From PALSA-607 sp036509315 (GTDB taxonomy: Bacteria > Actinomycetota > Actinomycetes > Acidothermales > Acidothermaceae), in contig DATCFU010000198.1 in the NCBI GenBank assembly GCA_036509315.1, positions 1 through 64,000 of the forward strand: a DNA stretch of 64,000 bases, in the 5' to 3' direction. Below are positions 43,797-51,882 of the stretch, in pieces (within the stretch, counting starts at the first letter, position 1; the number at the start of each line of letters is the position of its first letter). Position numbers and translations under genes: made by a program. The notes under the pieces are model-generated. The model had not been told where the DNA came from and searched no databases. It saw nothing but the letters and a program-made list of their open reading frames with translations.

Positions 43797-45089
43797 TCAG
43801 CTGGCGGTTAGCGGCCGCAACAGCAAGGTCTGGTCGCGCGCGGGGCCGACGCCGATGACGCTGAACGGCGCGCCGGACATCTCCTGCAACGCCTCGATGT
43901 ATCTGCGCGCGTTCTTCGGCAGGTCGTCGAAGTCCCGTGCCTTCGAGATGTCTTCACGCCAGCCGGGGAACTCTTCATAGACCGGCTGCGCATGGTGAAA
44001 GTCCGTCTGTGTCATGGGCATCTCGTCGATCACGCTGCCATCGGGTAGCCGGTAGCCGACACATACCGGGATCGTGTCGAAGTCCGACAGCACATCGAGT
44101 TTTGTCAGCACGAAATCCGTGACTCCATTGACCCGCGTGGCATAGCGCGCGATGACCGCGTCGTACCAGCCACAGCGTCGCGGTCGGCCAGTGGTCGTAC
44201 CGAACTCCGCCCCTATCGCGCGCAGCTTCTCGCCGTCCGCATCTTCAAGTTCTGTCGGGAAAGGCCCGGCACCAACGCGCGTTGTATATGCCTTCACGAC
44301 TGCGATGACGCGATCGATGCGGGTCGGTCCGACGCCCGAACCGGTGCACGCGCCGCCCGCCGTGGCGTTCGACGAGGTGACGAACGGATAGGTGCCGTGG
44401 TCGACGTCGAGCAGGGTCGCCTGGCCGGCTTCGAGAAGAACGGTATCGCCGCGGTCGAGGGCGTTGTTCAGGAGCAGGCTGGTGTCTTGCACCATCGGCT
44501 GTAGCCGGTCGGCGTATTCGAGGAGCTCGGTGACGACAGCGCTGACGTCGATCGCCGCACGGTTGTAGATCTTGACCAGCAGCTGGTTCTTGGGCTGCAG
44601 CGCGCCCTCGACCTTCTGTCGCAGGATCTTCTCGTCGAAGAGGTCCTGAACGCGCACGCCGACGCGCGACATCTTGTCGGAATACGCCGGCCCGATGCCG
44701 CGGCCAGTGGTGCCGATCTTCGCCTTACCAAGGAAACGCTCGCCGACCTTGTCGATCGTGCGGTGGTAGCTGGCGATGACGTGGGCGTTCGCGCTGACGA
44801 TGAGCCGGCTGGTGTCGATCCCCCGCTGCTGGAGCATGTCGATTTCGCCAAAAAGCACGGCAAGGTCGATCACAACGCCGTTGCCAATGACCGGGGTGAC
44901 CGTCGGGGTCAGAATGCCGCTGGGCAGCAGGTGCACGGCGTACTTCTCATCGTTGATCACGATGGTGTGGCCGGCATTGTTGCCGCCGTTGAACCGCACG
45001 CAATAGTCGATCTGGTCGCCGAGCAGGTCGGTAGCCTTGCCCTTACCCTCGTCGCCCCACTGGGCGCCGACGAGCACGATCGCGGGCAT
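43797..45089 (-). CDS. purA: Adenylosuccinate synthetase
   Basis: GTP-dependent first step from IMP to AMP. In 430 residues: the P-loop GAQWGDEGKGK (8-18), FNGGNNAGHTIV with the catalytic His, TTGRGIGPAYSDK, and TRVGAGPFPTE. It heads purA-purD. One copy of the 75-bp repeat lies about 120 bp upstream of its start, in the leader direction. Confidence 0.97.
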   Translation of the reverse strand: MPAIVLVGAQWGDEGKGKATDLLGDQIDYCVRFNGGNNAGHTIVINDEKYAVHLLPSGILTPTVTPVIGNGVVIDLAVLFGEIDMLQQRGIDTSRLIVSANAHVIASYHRTIDKVGERFLGKAKIGTTGRGIGPAYSDKMSRVGVRVQDLFDEKILRQKVEGALQPKNQLLVKIYNRAAIDVSAVVTELLEYADRLQPMVQDTSLLLNNALDRGDTVLLEAGQATLLDVDHGTYPFVTSSNATAGGACTGSGVGPTRIDRVIAVVKAYTTRVGAGPFPTELEDADGEKLRAIGAEFGTTTGRPRRCGWYDAVIARYATRVNGVTDFVLTKLDVLSDFDTIPVCVGYRLPDGSVIDEMPMTQTDFHHAQPVYEEFPGWREDISKARDFDDLPKNARRYIEALQEMSGAPFSVIGVGPARDQTLLLRPLTAS

Positions 45090-45211
45090 GCGGGACGGCC
45101 TTTCGGAAGACTGAAGGCCCCAAAGGATCGCAAGCGCGACCGGGGCCTCTTGCGAAGAGAGGCTACCCGATAGCGGCCGATAAGCGAGAATTTCGCGCCG
45201 AGCCCGCCTGA

Positions 45212-45286
45212 CCGCCGGTTGATCACGTAAGGGGGGTGTGGGGGCCCCTCAACAGGTGGGCGCACCCGTCGGAGTGACGGTTCGCC
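45212..45286 (-). repeat. 75-bp dispersed intergenic repeat, copy A
   Basis: Aligns without gaps to copies B (46918) and C (48234), in reverse orientation. On the minus strand it starts GGCGAACCGTCAC and ends TTACGTGATCAACCGGCGG. It can form a hairpin between CACTCCGACGGGTG and CACCTGTTGAGGGG if G-T pairs are allowed. It fills part of the 289-bp gap between DUF3151 and purA, where I see no gene. Confidence 0.9.
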
Positions 45287-45378
45287 TTGCGTGACAGCGG
45301 GATCGAACCAAGGCGGGACGGCGAGGGGTGACGGTGTGGCCGAACCAGCGGGAGGTTGACGGCCGAGCGTCGGCCCTG

Positions 45379-45795
45379 TTAGTCGGCCAGCGCAGCTGCG
45401 GCCGAGGGGCTGGAATCGCGGAGGAACTCGGCACAGCGCGCAGCCTCGTCGTCCTCACCGATCGCGGCCGCCGCGAGACCGAGCGCGTTCAGGCTGCGAA
45501 GGAATCCCCGGTTCGGCTCGTGCTCCCACGGCACTGGGCCATGTCCCTTCCAGCCGGCGCGACGCAACTGGTCCAGTGAACGGTGGTACCCGGTGCGGGC
45601 GTAGGCGTACGCGGCCACCGGTTCGCCAGCGGCGAGGGACCGGTCAGCCAGTTCGGCCCAAGCTGCCGCGTAGCTGGGGTGTGCCGCGGCGACCACTGTC
45701 GGGTCGATCCCGCTCTCGAGTTCAGCGCGCGGCTCGGGATCGTCGGGAAGGAGAGTGGCTGGGGGCTCGCCGAGGAGGTTGGTCATGACGCCCAT
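45379..45795 (-). CDS. DUF3151 family protein
   Basis: A 138-residue protein of unknown function (NLLGEPPATLLPDD at the start, then AYAYARTGYHRSLDQLRRAGWKGHGPVPW, and NRGFLRSLNALGLAAAAIGE). It matches DUF3151, found between purA and fba in Mycobacterium (Rv0360c). The helical repeats look TPR-like. Start is either 45795 or the Met three codons later (45786); no clear ribosome site decides. Confidence 0.85.
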   Translation of the reverse strand: MGVMTNLLGEPPATLLPDDPEPRAELESGIDPTVVAAAHPSYAAAWAELADRSLAAGEPVAAYAYARTGYHRSLDQLRRAGWKGHGPVPWEHEPNRGFLRSLNALGLAAAAIGEDDEAARCAEFLRDSSPSAAAALAD

Positions 45796-45843
45796 CCTGC
45801 CCTGCCTGCTGCGGCAGCGCTGCCGGCGGCCCGAGCTAGATCC

Positions 45844-46842
45844 TTACGCGCTGATCGCCGCTCTGCGCGCAGCACGCGCAAAGGCCGCGACCAACCGACG
45901 TCCAAGCGGCTTGGCTTCACCTTGCACGTCGGCCCACCCGAAGCGCACGACTTCGAAGCCGGCCTCGCGCAGCCTGTCTTCGCGGCGCTTCTCGTCGTAC
46001 AGGGTTCCCCTTCGCTCACCGTCGTACTTGAGCCGACCGTCGAACTCCCCGATGGTCCGATACTGGGCCCATAGAAAATCGACCCGCCCGATCAAGCCCA
46101 TAGCATCGCGGACGTCGACTTGCTGGCGTGGCTGCGGCAGTCCAAGGCGCTCGAAGGCGATGCGGGCAAGTGACTCGCCGGGCGACTCGGAACCATTTGA
46201 TGCGAAGGCGACCACTCGCCCCGCATTCCGGGCACCAGGCCAGTCCGCGCAGGTCAGCAACACCGAGCGCAACGACGCCGATGTCGTCCGCTCCTGCCAG
46301 AGGGCGGACTCTGCGAGCACGACTCCTTGTTCGAAGGTCAACTCGCGAGCTGAATCAATGACCGTCCAGGGCAGATCGGTAGCGCGGATCCCGTGCACGG
46401 TAATCACGCGCCCGGGCGGTACGCGGGCCACGTGGTGGTGAACTCCCGCCTCGGTGCGCGATGACGCGAGGCCGATGCGGGTCAAGTGGACAGTCGTGAA
46501 GTCAGGGTCGAGTGCGTCGACTTCGTGGACGACAGCAGCCGTGAGATGACTCGTGAACGCCCCGTCTTTCACGCGCAGCAGGGCGGCGCGCGCGCCGAGA
46601 ATATGGCGCCCGGAGTCGTCGGTGGGGACGAGACGCGATTCGATGTAGATGCCTCGCCGGAGTCTGAGCCACTCTGTCGTGCGCGTAAGCACCTTGATCT
46701 CGCGCTCGCCATATCCAGCGCCGAGCGCCTGGGACGCGGTGAAGAGCCCGCGTTGGGTCGCCGCGATGTGGGCAAGGCGCGGAGGCAGAGGCATAGGCCA
46801 CATGGTGGTGGTTAGCCGAGCAACTCCGCCGTCGTTGTCCAC
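45844..46842 (-). CDS. AbiEi-like DNA-binding domain fused to a DUF559/Vsr-type nuclease fold
   Basis: A 332-residue protein common in actinobacteria as single genes. The first 90 residues form an AbiEi-antitoxin-like winged helix (HIAATQRGLFTASQALGAGYGEREIKVL, WLRLRRGIYI). The C-terminal 110 residues resemble the DUF559 nuclease fold: GLIGRVDFLW, EFDGRLKYD (Asp, Glu-x-Lys type pattern), REAGFEVVRFGWADV. No AbiEii toxin gene is next to it. The start could be a later Met (M14 or M17). Function is unknown; an orphan regulator or nuclease are both possible. Confidence 0.72.
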   Translation of the reverse strand: MDNDGGVARLTTTMWPMPLPPRLAHIAATQRGLFTASQALGAGYGEREIKVLTRTTEWLRLRRGIYIESRLVPTDDSGRHILGARAALLRVKDGAFTSHLTAAVVHEVDALDPDFTTVHLTRIGLASSRTEAGVHHHVARVPPGRVITVHGIRATDLPWTVIDSARELTFEQGVVLAESALWQERTTSASLRSVLLTCADWPGARNAGRVVAFASNGSESPGESLARIAFERLGLPQPRQQVDVRDAMGLIGRVDFLWAQYRTIGEFDGRLKYDGERRGTLYDEKRREDRLREAGFEVVRFGWADVQGEAKPLGRRLVAAFARAARRAAISA

Positions 46843-46917
46843 AGCCCGGGACTGATCGGCTTATCGGCTGCGACAGGCAACCTACGGCGATCGGGCGGAG
46901 TCGGGTTCGTCGTGCTA

Positions 46918-46992
46918 GGCGAACCGTTACTTCGACAGGTGCGCCCACCTATTGAGGGACACCCACACCCCCTTTACGTGATCAACCGGCGC
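46918..46992 (+). repeat. 75-bp dispersed intergenic repeat, copy B
   Basis: Starts GGCGAACCGTTACTTCGAC and ends TTTACGTGATCAACCGGCGC. By eye about 8 differences from copy A and about 12 from copy C. The hairpin arms are TACTTCGACAGGTG and CACCTATTGAGGGA around CGCC. It lies between the AbiEi-like gene and fba. The homologous block may extend a few bases upstream (CTAGGCGAACC shared with copy C). Confidence 0.9.
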
Positions 46993-47027
46993 GACTGCCG
47001 AGGCCGGGACGGCGGGACGGCGGGGGT

Positions 47028-47091
47028 GGAACCGGGCGGGGGTGGAACCGGGCGAGGGCGGAACCGGGCGAGGGCGGAACCGGGCGAGGGC
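47028..47091. repeat. 16-bp tandem repeat, four units, beside fba
   Basis: Four units of GGAACCGGGCGAGGGC (the first ends GGGGGT instead of GAGGGC) at 47028, 47044, 47060 and 47076. The last three are identical. They end 7 bp before the fba stop codon. The same gap (46843-47098) holds repeat copy B and no gene. Confidence 0.92.
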
Positions 47092-47098
47092 GGTGGGT

Positions 47099-48118
47099 TC
47101 AGGCTTTGGTGCCAGTGGAGCGGAGGTCGGTGCAGGCCTCGACTACACGGGCCGCCATGCCGTTCTCGGCCAGTTTTGACCACGCCCGAGGGTCGTAGGC
47201 CTTCTTGTTGCCGACCTCCCCGTCGATTTTCAGCACCCCGTCGTAGTTCTTGAACATGTGCTCGACGACCGGACGCGTGTAGGCGTACTGCGTGTCGGTG
47301 TCGACGTTCATCTTCACGACGCCGTAGTCCAGAGTCTCGCGGATCTCCTCCAGCAAGGACCCCGAGCCGCCGTGGAATACGAGGTCGAACGGCTCCGTCC
47401 GGCCGTACTTGGAACCAACCTCGTCCTGGATTTCCTTCAGCACCTTCGGCCGCAACTTCACGCCGCCAGGCTTGTAGACGCCGTGCACATTGCCGAACGT
47501 CGCGGCCAGCAAGTAGCGGCCGTTCTCGCCTAGTCCGAGTACCTCGACTGTGCGCAACGCGTCTTCTGGGGTCGTGTAGAGCTTGTCGTTGATCTCGTGC
47601 GAGACGCCGTCTTCCTCGCCGCCGACAACACCGATCTCCAACTCCATGATGATCTTCGCCTGGGCGCAGCCGGCCAGCAGCTCTTTGGCGATCGCAAGGT
47701 TCTCCTCAAGCGTCACCGCTGAGCCGTCCCACATGTGCGAGCCGAAGAGCGGGTCGAGGCCGCGAGCCACCCGCTCCTTCGAGATCTCGATGAGCGGCCG
47801 CATGTAGCCGTCGAGCTTGTTCGGCGGGCAGTGGTCGGTGTGAAGCGCGATGTTCACCGGGTACTTTGCCGCGACCACGTGGGCGAATTCAGCCAGGGCG
47901 ACCGCGCCGACGACCATGTCCTTGACCCGCTGGCCGGACGCGAACTCAGCGCCACCCCACGAAACCTGGATGATGCCGTCGCTCTCAGCGTCAGCGAACC
48001 CCTGGATCGCCGCGTTCAGCGACGACGACGACGTCACGTTGATCGCCGGGTAGGCGTACTTGCCCGCCTTTGCCCGATCGATCATGTCGGCATAGACCTC
48101 AGGGCTGGCGATCGGCAT
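47099..48118 (-). CDS. fba: Class II fructose-bisphosphate aldolase
   Basis: Zinc aldolase of glycolysis and gluconeogenesis. The 339 residues show YAYPAINVTSSSSLNAAI, the zinc-binding HTDHCPPNKLDG, EIGVVGGEEDGVSHE, ATFGNVHGVYKPGGVKL, VFHGGSGS and VKMNVDTDTQYA. ATG 48118 follows GGAG at 7 nt. Order purA-DUF3151-fba-DedA is kept in Mycobacterium. A tandem repeat array directly follows the stop codon. Confidence 0.97.
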   Translation of the reverse strand: MPIASPEVYADMIDRAKAGKYAYPAINVTSSSSLNAAIQGFADAESDGIIQVSWGGAEFASGQRVKDMVVGAVALAEFAHVVAAKYPVNIALHTDHCPPNKLDGYMRPLIEISKERVARGLDPLFGSHMWDGSAVTLEENLAIAKELLAGCAQAKIIMELEIGVVGGEEDGVSHEINDKLYTTPEDALRTVEVLGLGENGRYLLAATFGNVHGVYKPGGVKLRPKVLKEIQDEVGSKYGRTEPFDLVFHGGSGSLLEEIRETLDYGVVKMNVDTDTQYAYTRPVVEHMFKNYDGVLKIDGEVGNKKAYDPRAWSKLAENGMAARVVEACTDLRSTGTKA

Positions 48119-48233
48119 CTGAATACTCCGGAGAACGTGGCGGCTGGAGGAGGAGGTGCAGCCGAAGTATCCCGCATCCGGCCAACGGGGTGGCGCTTAG
48201 GTCTGCGGGCGTTCGAGCCGGCCCGTCGCGCTA

Positions 48234-48308
48234 GGCGAACCATCACTTCAACAGGTGCGCTCACCTATTGAAGGGCCCCGACACCCCCCTTACGTGATCA
48301 TCCGACGG
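48234..48308 (+). repeat. 75-bp dispersed intergenic repeat, copy C
   Basis: Starts GGCGAACCATCACTTCAAC and ends TTACGTGATCATCCGACGG. Its hairpin is the best of the three: CACTTCAACAGGTG (48244-48257) and CACCTATTGAAGGG (48262-48275) pair at 12 of 14 positions around CGCT. It lies between the divergent fba and DedA genes. Confidence 0.9.
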
Positions 48309-48363
48309 TGGGGGCGGTTTGGGCGGTCAGGTACCAGCCAGCTTCGTTGGATAGCCTCGGGCC

Positions 48364-49044
48364 ATGATCGATCACCTGGCCGGCGCCAGCATCCATGCGG
48401 CCGTCGCGCAGCTGGCGGGCGCCAGCGTCCAGGCCTCGGTCAACGTCCTCGACGCGAACTCCGTCATCACGACGTTCGGGCTGTTCGGGATCTTCGTCAT
48501 CTTGTTCGTCGAGACCGGATTGCTGATCGGGTTCTTCCTGCCGGGCGACACGCTTCTTGCGCTTGCCGGAGCGTTTGCGGCACTTCCCGTGTCCGATTCG
48601 CGGCACTTGCCACTCGCTGCTCTCCTGGTCGGTTGTCCGATCGCGGCGATTGCCGGAGGCCAGGTCGGCTTCTTGATCGGTCGCCGCAGCGTCGCGCTGG
48701 CCAAGCCCGGGTCAAGCTTCGAGCACTCCCTGCGGCGGATCGAGCCACTGTTCGAACGGTTCGGCGAGGGCTGGGTCGTCCTGCTATGTCGCTTTATCCC
48801 GGTTCTGCGCGCATTTATCAACCCAGCAGCGGGCATGCTTGAGATGCCGGTTCGGCGGTTCACGCTGTGGAACGTCATCGGCGGCATTGCCTGGCCGCTG
48901 GCGATCTTGCTGGTGGGTTACTACGCCGGTCTCAAACTACATATCGAGAAGTACGCGCTGCCCGTCGTGGGTTTCGCCGTTATCGTATCGATCCTGTCGA
49001 TGCTGGTGGAGTTGCGCCGGAACAAGCGGCGACAGGCGGTTTAG
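48364..49044 (+). CDS. DedA family membrane protein
   Basis: A 226-residue integral membrane protein with the DedA/SNARE-associated fold: VETGLLIGFFLPGDTLLALAG, GQVGFLIGR, and the motif RFIPVLRAFINPAAGMLEM. DedA proteins include undecaprenyl-phosphate and phospholipid translocases. TAGCCT at 48352-48357, 6 nt before the ATG, suggests a leaderless transcript. Repeat copy C lies 55 bp upstream. Confidence 0.9.
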   Translation: MIDHLAGASIHAAVAQLAGASVQASVNVLDANSVITTFGLFGIFVILFVETGLLIGFFLPGDTLLALAGAFAALPVSDSRHLPLAALLVGCPIAAIAGGQVGFLIGRRSVALAKPGSSFEHSLRRIEPLFERFGEGWVVLLCRFIPVLRAFINPAAGMLEMPVRRFTLWNVIGGIAWPLAILLVGYYAGLKLHIEKYALPVVGFAVIVSILSMLVELRRNKRRQAV

Positions 49045-49100
49045 GGCCTCGTAGAGCGCCGGGCTCGCAGACCTTGTTTCGGATCCGGAGGCAACAGCGG

Positions 49101-50162
49101 GTGAGTGACGCCGACCTGGCGATCGTGACGCGTGGTCTGACGAAGACGTTCACCGTTGCCAGGCGACACGAGGGCCGATTCGCCGGCTTCCGCTCGTTGA
49201 TCGATCCCATTCACGACCGCCGAACCGTCGTCGACGATCTGACCATGACCGTCGAGAAGGGCGAACTCGTCGCCCTGCTCGGTCCCAACGGTGCCGGCAA
49301 ATCGACGTCCATCAAGATGTTGACCGGGGTGCTCACCCCGTCAGCTGGCGAGGTCTTCGTCGACGGGCGCGTTCCGCATCGCGATCGAATCGCGAATGCC
49401 CGCAACATCGGCGCCGTGTTCGGTCAGAAGACCCAGCTCTGGTGGGACCTTCCGGTCAGGCAGTCGTTCGCGATCCTGCGCGACATCTTCGATGTGCCGC
49501 AAGCGGTCTACGATCGCCAACTCGCGGACTTCGACGCGATCCTCGAGCTTTCGGATTTCTGGGACACGCCGGTCAGGCACTTGTCCCTCGGTCAGCGGGT
49601 GCGTTGCGAGATCGCCGGCGCCATGTTGCACGATCCGGCGATCGTGTTTCTCGATGAGCCGACGATTGGCATGGACGTCGTGGTGAAGGAGCAGACCAGG
49701 CAGTTCTTGCGATCGCAGGTGGAGGAGCGCGGCCGCACGATCGTTCTCACAACGCACGACATGACCGAGGTCGCGCGGCTATGTGAGCGGGTCTTGCTCA
49801 TCAACCACGGGCGGCTGATGTTCGACGGCACGCTCGACGAACTCAAGGCCGCGCACGGCGGCAAGCCGATCGTGAACGTCACGTTCTCCGAACCCGTGAG
49901 TGCACTCGAAGTGCCCGGCACGAAAGTGGTCAGTCACGACGGCATACAGGCTGTCCTCGCGCCGATCGGTTCGAGCACTCCTGAGGACGTGGTCCGCGCC
50001 CTCATCTCGCGCTTTCCGGTCGTCAATATCGGCGTCGTGGAGACGAACCTCGAAGACGTGATGCGCGATGTCTACCTGTCCACTCTCGACGAGCGCAACA
50101 GCGATGAGCGGGACGGCGATCAGCGCGCCGTCGAGACATCCACTGATCGACGTCCGGCGTGA
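49101..50162 (+). CDS. ABC transporter ATP-binding protein (ABC-2 exporter)
   Basis: A 353-residue ATPase. Walker A GPNGAGKST at 61-69, signature LSLGQRVRCEIAGAM near 160 (LSLGQ in place of LSGGQ), Walker B VFLDEPTIGMD near 183, and the switch His in VLTTHDMTE. The C-terminal 90 residues form a small domain as in the DUF-type drug/lipid exporters. GTG 49101 follows GGAG at about 10 nt. It overlaps the first permease gene by 4 bp. The cargo is unknown. Confidence 0.92.
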   Translation: MSDADLAIVTRGLTKTFTVARRHEGRFAGFRSLIDPIHDRRTVVDDLTMTVEKGELVALLGPNGAGKSTSIKMLTGVLTPSAGEVFVDGRVPHRDRIANARNIGAVFGQKTQLWWDLPVRQSFAILRDIFDVPQAVYDRQLADFDAILELSDFWDTPVRHLSLGQRVRCEIAGAMLHDPAIVFLDEPTIGMDVVVKEQTRQFLRSQVEERGRTIVLTTHDMTEVARLCERVLLINHGRLMFDGTLDELKAAHGGKPIVNVTFSEPVSALEVPGTKVVSHDGIQAVLAPIGSSTPEDVVRALISRFPVVNIGVVETNLEDVMRDVYLSTLDERNSDERDGDQRAVETSTDRRPA

Positions 50163-51004
50163 CGGTCTTACAGGTCGGCACCACCGGCACGGAGGCACCA
50201 CGCGCACGTCGTTCATGGCGCATCCTTCGGATCGGCCTGCTGAATGAACGGGCATATCGGGTGCGGCTGGTCGTTGCTCCCGTCACGCTCGCTGTACAGC
50301 TCTATCTCTATGACCGCTTGTGGACTGCGGTGTTCAGCCACACGAGAGTGGCAGCCGGACTAACGCTGCGACAGACGCTGACGTATTCGCTGATGGCGCT
50401 ACTCCTTGCGCGTATCCGATGGAACTCGCGAACGTTCAATGTGCGTGACAGTCTGAGTGTCGCGGTGCGCGAAGGCACTGTTGTGTACTGGTTTTTGCGG
50501 CCGATCTCGCCGTCGAGGTTCTATATGTGGCGGCAGTCCGGCGACATGATTTACGGTGCGTTCTGGGCACTGCTCGGATACATAGTCTTGCTGCTTGCTC
50601 ACATCATCGCGCCACCGCGGGGCGCGAGCGGTGCAGCAGTGTTCGCTGCGAGTCTGTTGCTTGGGCAGATGGTGCTGTACTACCTCGGTCAGCTGGTCGA
50701 CATTGCCATGTTCTGGCTCGTTAGCAACAGCGCGATCGTGCGCATGTACTACTTCATCCAGGATCTGTTGTCGGGAGTTTTCGTGCCGCTGCCGTTCATG
50801 CCGGCCCTATTGCTGGCATGTGCAACATGGTTGCCGTTTAGCTTCGGCATCAACGTGCCACTGTCGCTCTACGTGGGGCGGACCCCGATCGGTCACGCTG
50901 CTCGGGAGCTCGCGCTTCAGGCACTCTGGGTTGTCACGCTCGCTGTCATTTCCCGATTGCTATGGAGTCGCGCCGGTCGGCGCGTCGTGGTGCAGGGCGG
51001 ATGA
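50159..51004 (+). CDS. ABC-2 family permease, first subunit
   Basis: A 281-residue membrane protein with about six hydrophobic segments and the motif FLRPISPSRFYMW typical of this ABC-2 family (PF06182-like). It overlaps the ATPase gene by 4 bp and is followed 4 bp later by the second permease. Together they make a likely heterodimeric exporter. Confidence 0.85.
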   Translation: MTVLQVGTTGTEAPRARRSWRILRIGLLNERAYRVRLVVAPVTLAVQLYLYDRLWTAVFSHTRVAAGLTLRQTLTYSLMALLLARIRWNSRTFNVRDSLSVAVREGTVVYWFLRPISPSRFYMWRQSGDMIYGAFWALLGYIVLLLAHIIAPPRGASGAAVFAASLLLGQMVLYYLGQLVDIAMFWLVSNSAIVRMYYFIQDLLSGVFVPLPFMPALLLACATWLPFSFGINVPLSLYVGRTPIGHAARELALQALWVVTLAVISRLLWSRAGRRVVVQGG

Positions 51005-51008
51005 AGCT

Positions 51009-51860
51009 ATGACCGCAGTGACCGAATCTGCCGTGCAACTGCGCGCGAAACGCGCGCGGCATACGCTTCGGGTCGTCTACAAGGTGAGTGCGCTGAACTT
51101 CCGCGCTCAGATGGAGTACCGCGGAAACTTCGTCGCCTCGATCATGTTCGGCATCCTCTGGCAGACGTCGACGCTCATCTTCGTCAGCGTTCTGCTCACC
51201 AGGTTCAAGGGTGGACTCGGTGGATTTCCTAGCGACGGTGTCTTGCTCATCGTCGGCATGCGACTCGTCGCTCACGGGCTCTACGTACTGTTCTTCTACA
51301 ACTTCGCGTGGATACCGCTGCTCGTTGATGAAGGTCGGATGGACGGCTACTTCTTACGGCCGCTGCCCGTCTTCATGCAGTTGCTGCTCAGCCAGTTCAG
51401 CGTGAATGCGATTGGCGACTTGCTGGTTGGTTTCTCGACGCTTGGCGTCGCACTTGCGCTCGTGCACCTTCATTGGACCGTCGCGATGGGTCTGTACATC
51501 GCGGTCGCAGTCATCGCGGGCATGCTCGTCGAGGCTGCCGTGCAGTTGACTCTGTCATGCCTGCTGTTGCGTTCACCGGGCTCGCGCGTGCTTGGGTCAT
51601 GGGTCGATGAGTTGCTCTCGACGTTCGGCAACTACCCGCTGTCGATTTTGCCAAGGACAGTTCAGGGACTCTTTACCTTCGTCCTGCCGCTTGCGTTCGT
51701 CGCCTACTTCCCGGTGGAGGTCATCCTCGGCATTGCCTCAAAGCACGGCGCGACGTCGGTGCTCGCGCATTGGTCGCCGGTCGTGGGATTCGTGCTGTTC
51801 TTCCTGGCTCGCAGACTGTGGGGATACAGCCTGCGCCACTATCACTCAGCCGGAGGCTGA
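51009..51860 (+). CDS. ABC-2 family permease, second subunit
   Basis: A 283-residue membrane protein with about six hydrophobic segments. It carries the same pattern as the first subunit (NFRAQMEYRGNFVASIMFG, DGYFLRPLPVFMQLLL, GNYPLSILP). ATG 51009 lies just after the stop of the first permease. It converges on the LacI gene. The substrate cannot be told. Confidence 0.85.
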   Translation: MTAVTESAVQLRAKRARHTLRVVYKVSALNFRAQMEYRGNFVASIMFGILWQTSTLIFVSVLLTRFKGGLGGFPSDGVLLIVGMRLVAHGLYVLFFYNFAWIPLLVDEGRMDGYFLRPLPVFMQLLLSQFSVNAIGDLLVGFSTLGVALALVHLHWTVAMGLYIAVAVIAGMLVEAAVQLTLSCLLLRSPGSRVLGSWVDELLSTFGNYPLSILPRTVQGLFTFVLPLAFVAYFPVEVILGIASKHGATSVLAHWSPVVGFVLFFLARRLWGYSLRHYHSAGG

Positions 51861-51882
51861 CGCTCCCGTCCCGCAGGCGGTC

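Noticed and set aside
45090..45378. Possible small gene in the gap upstream of purA
   Set aside because: The open frames there are short and correspond to the 75-bp repeat read through on either strand; all three copies give similar peptides, which follows from DNA similarity.
46835..46843. Perfect DnaA box TTGTCCACA far from oriC
   Set aside because: One such 9-mer is expected by chance in a window of this size; no cluster surrounds it.
10453..47091. Tandem repeats as possible CRISPR arrays
   Set aside because: Units of 15-16 bp are contiguous with no spacers and no cas gene is near.
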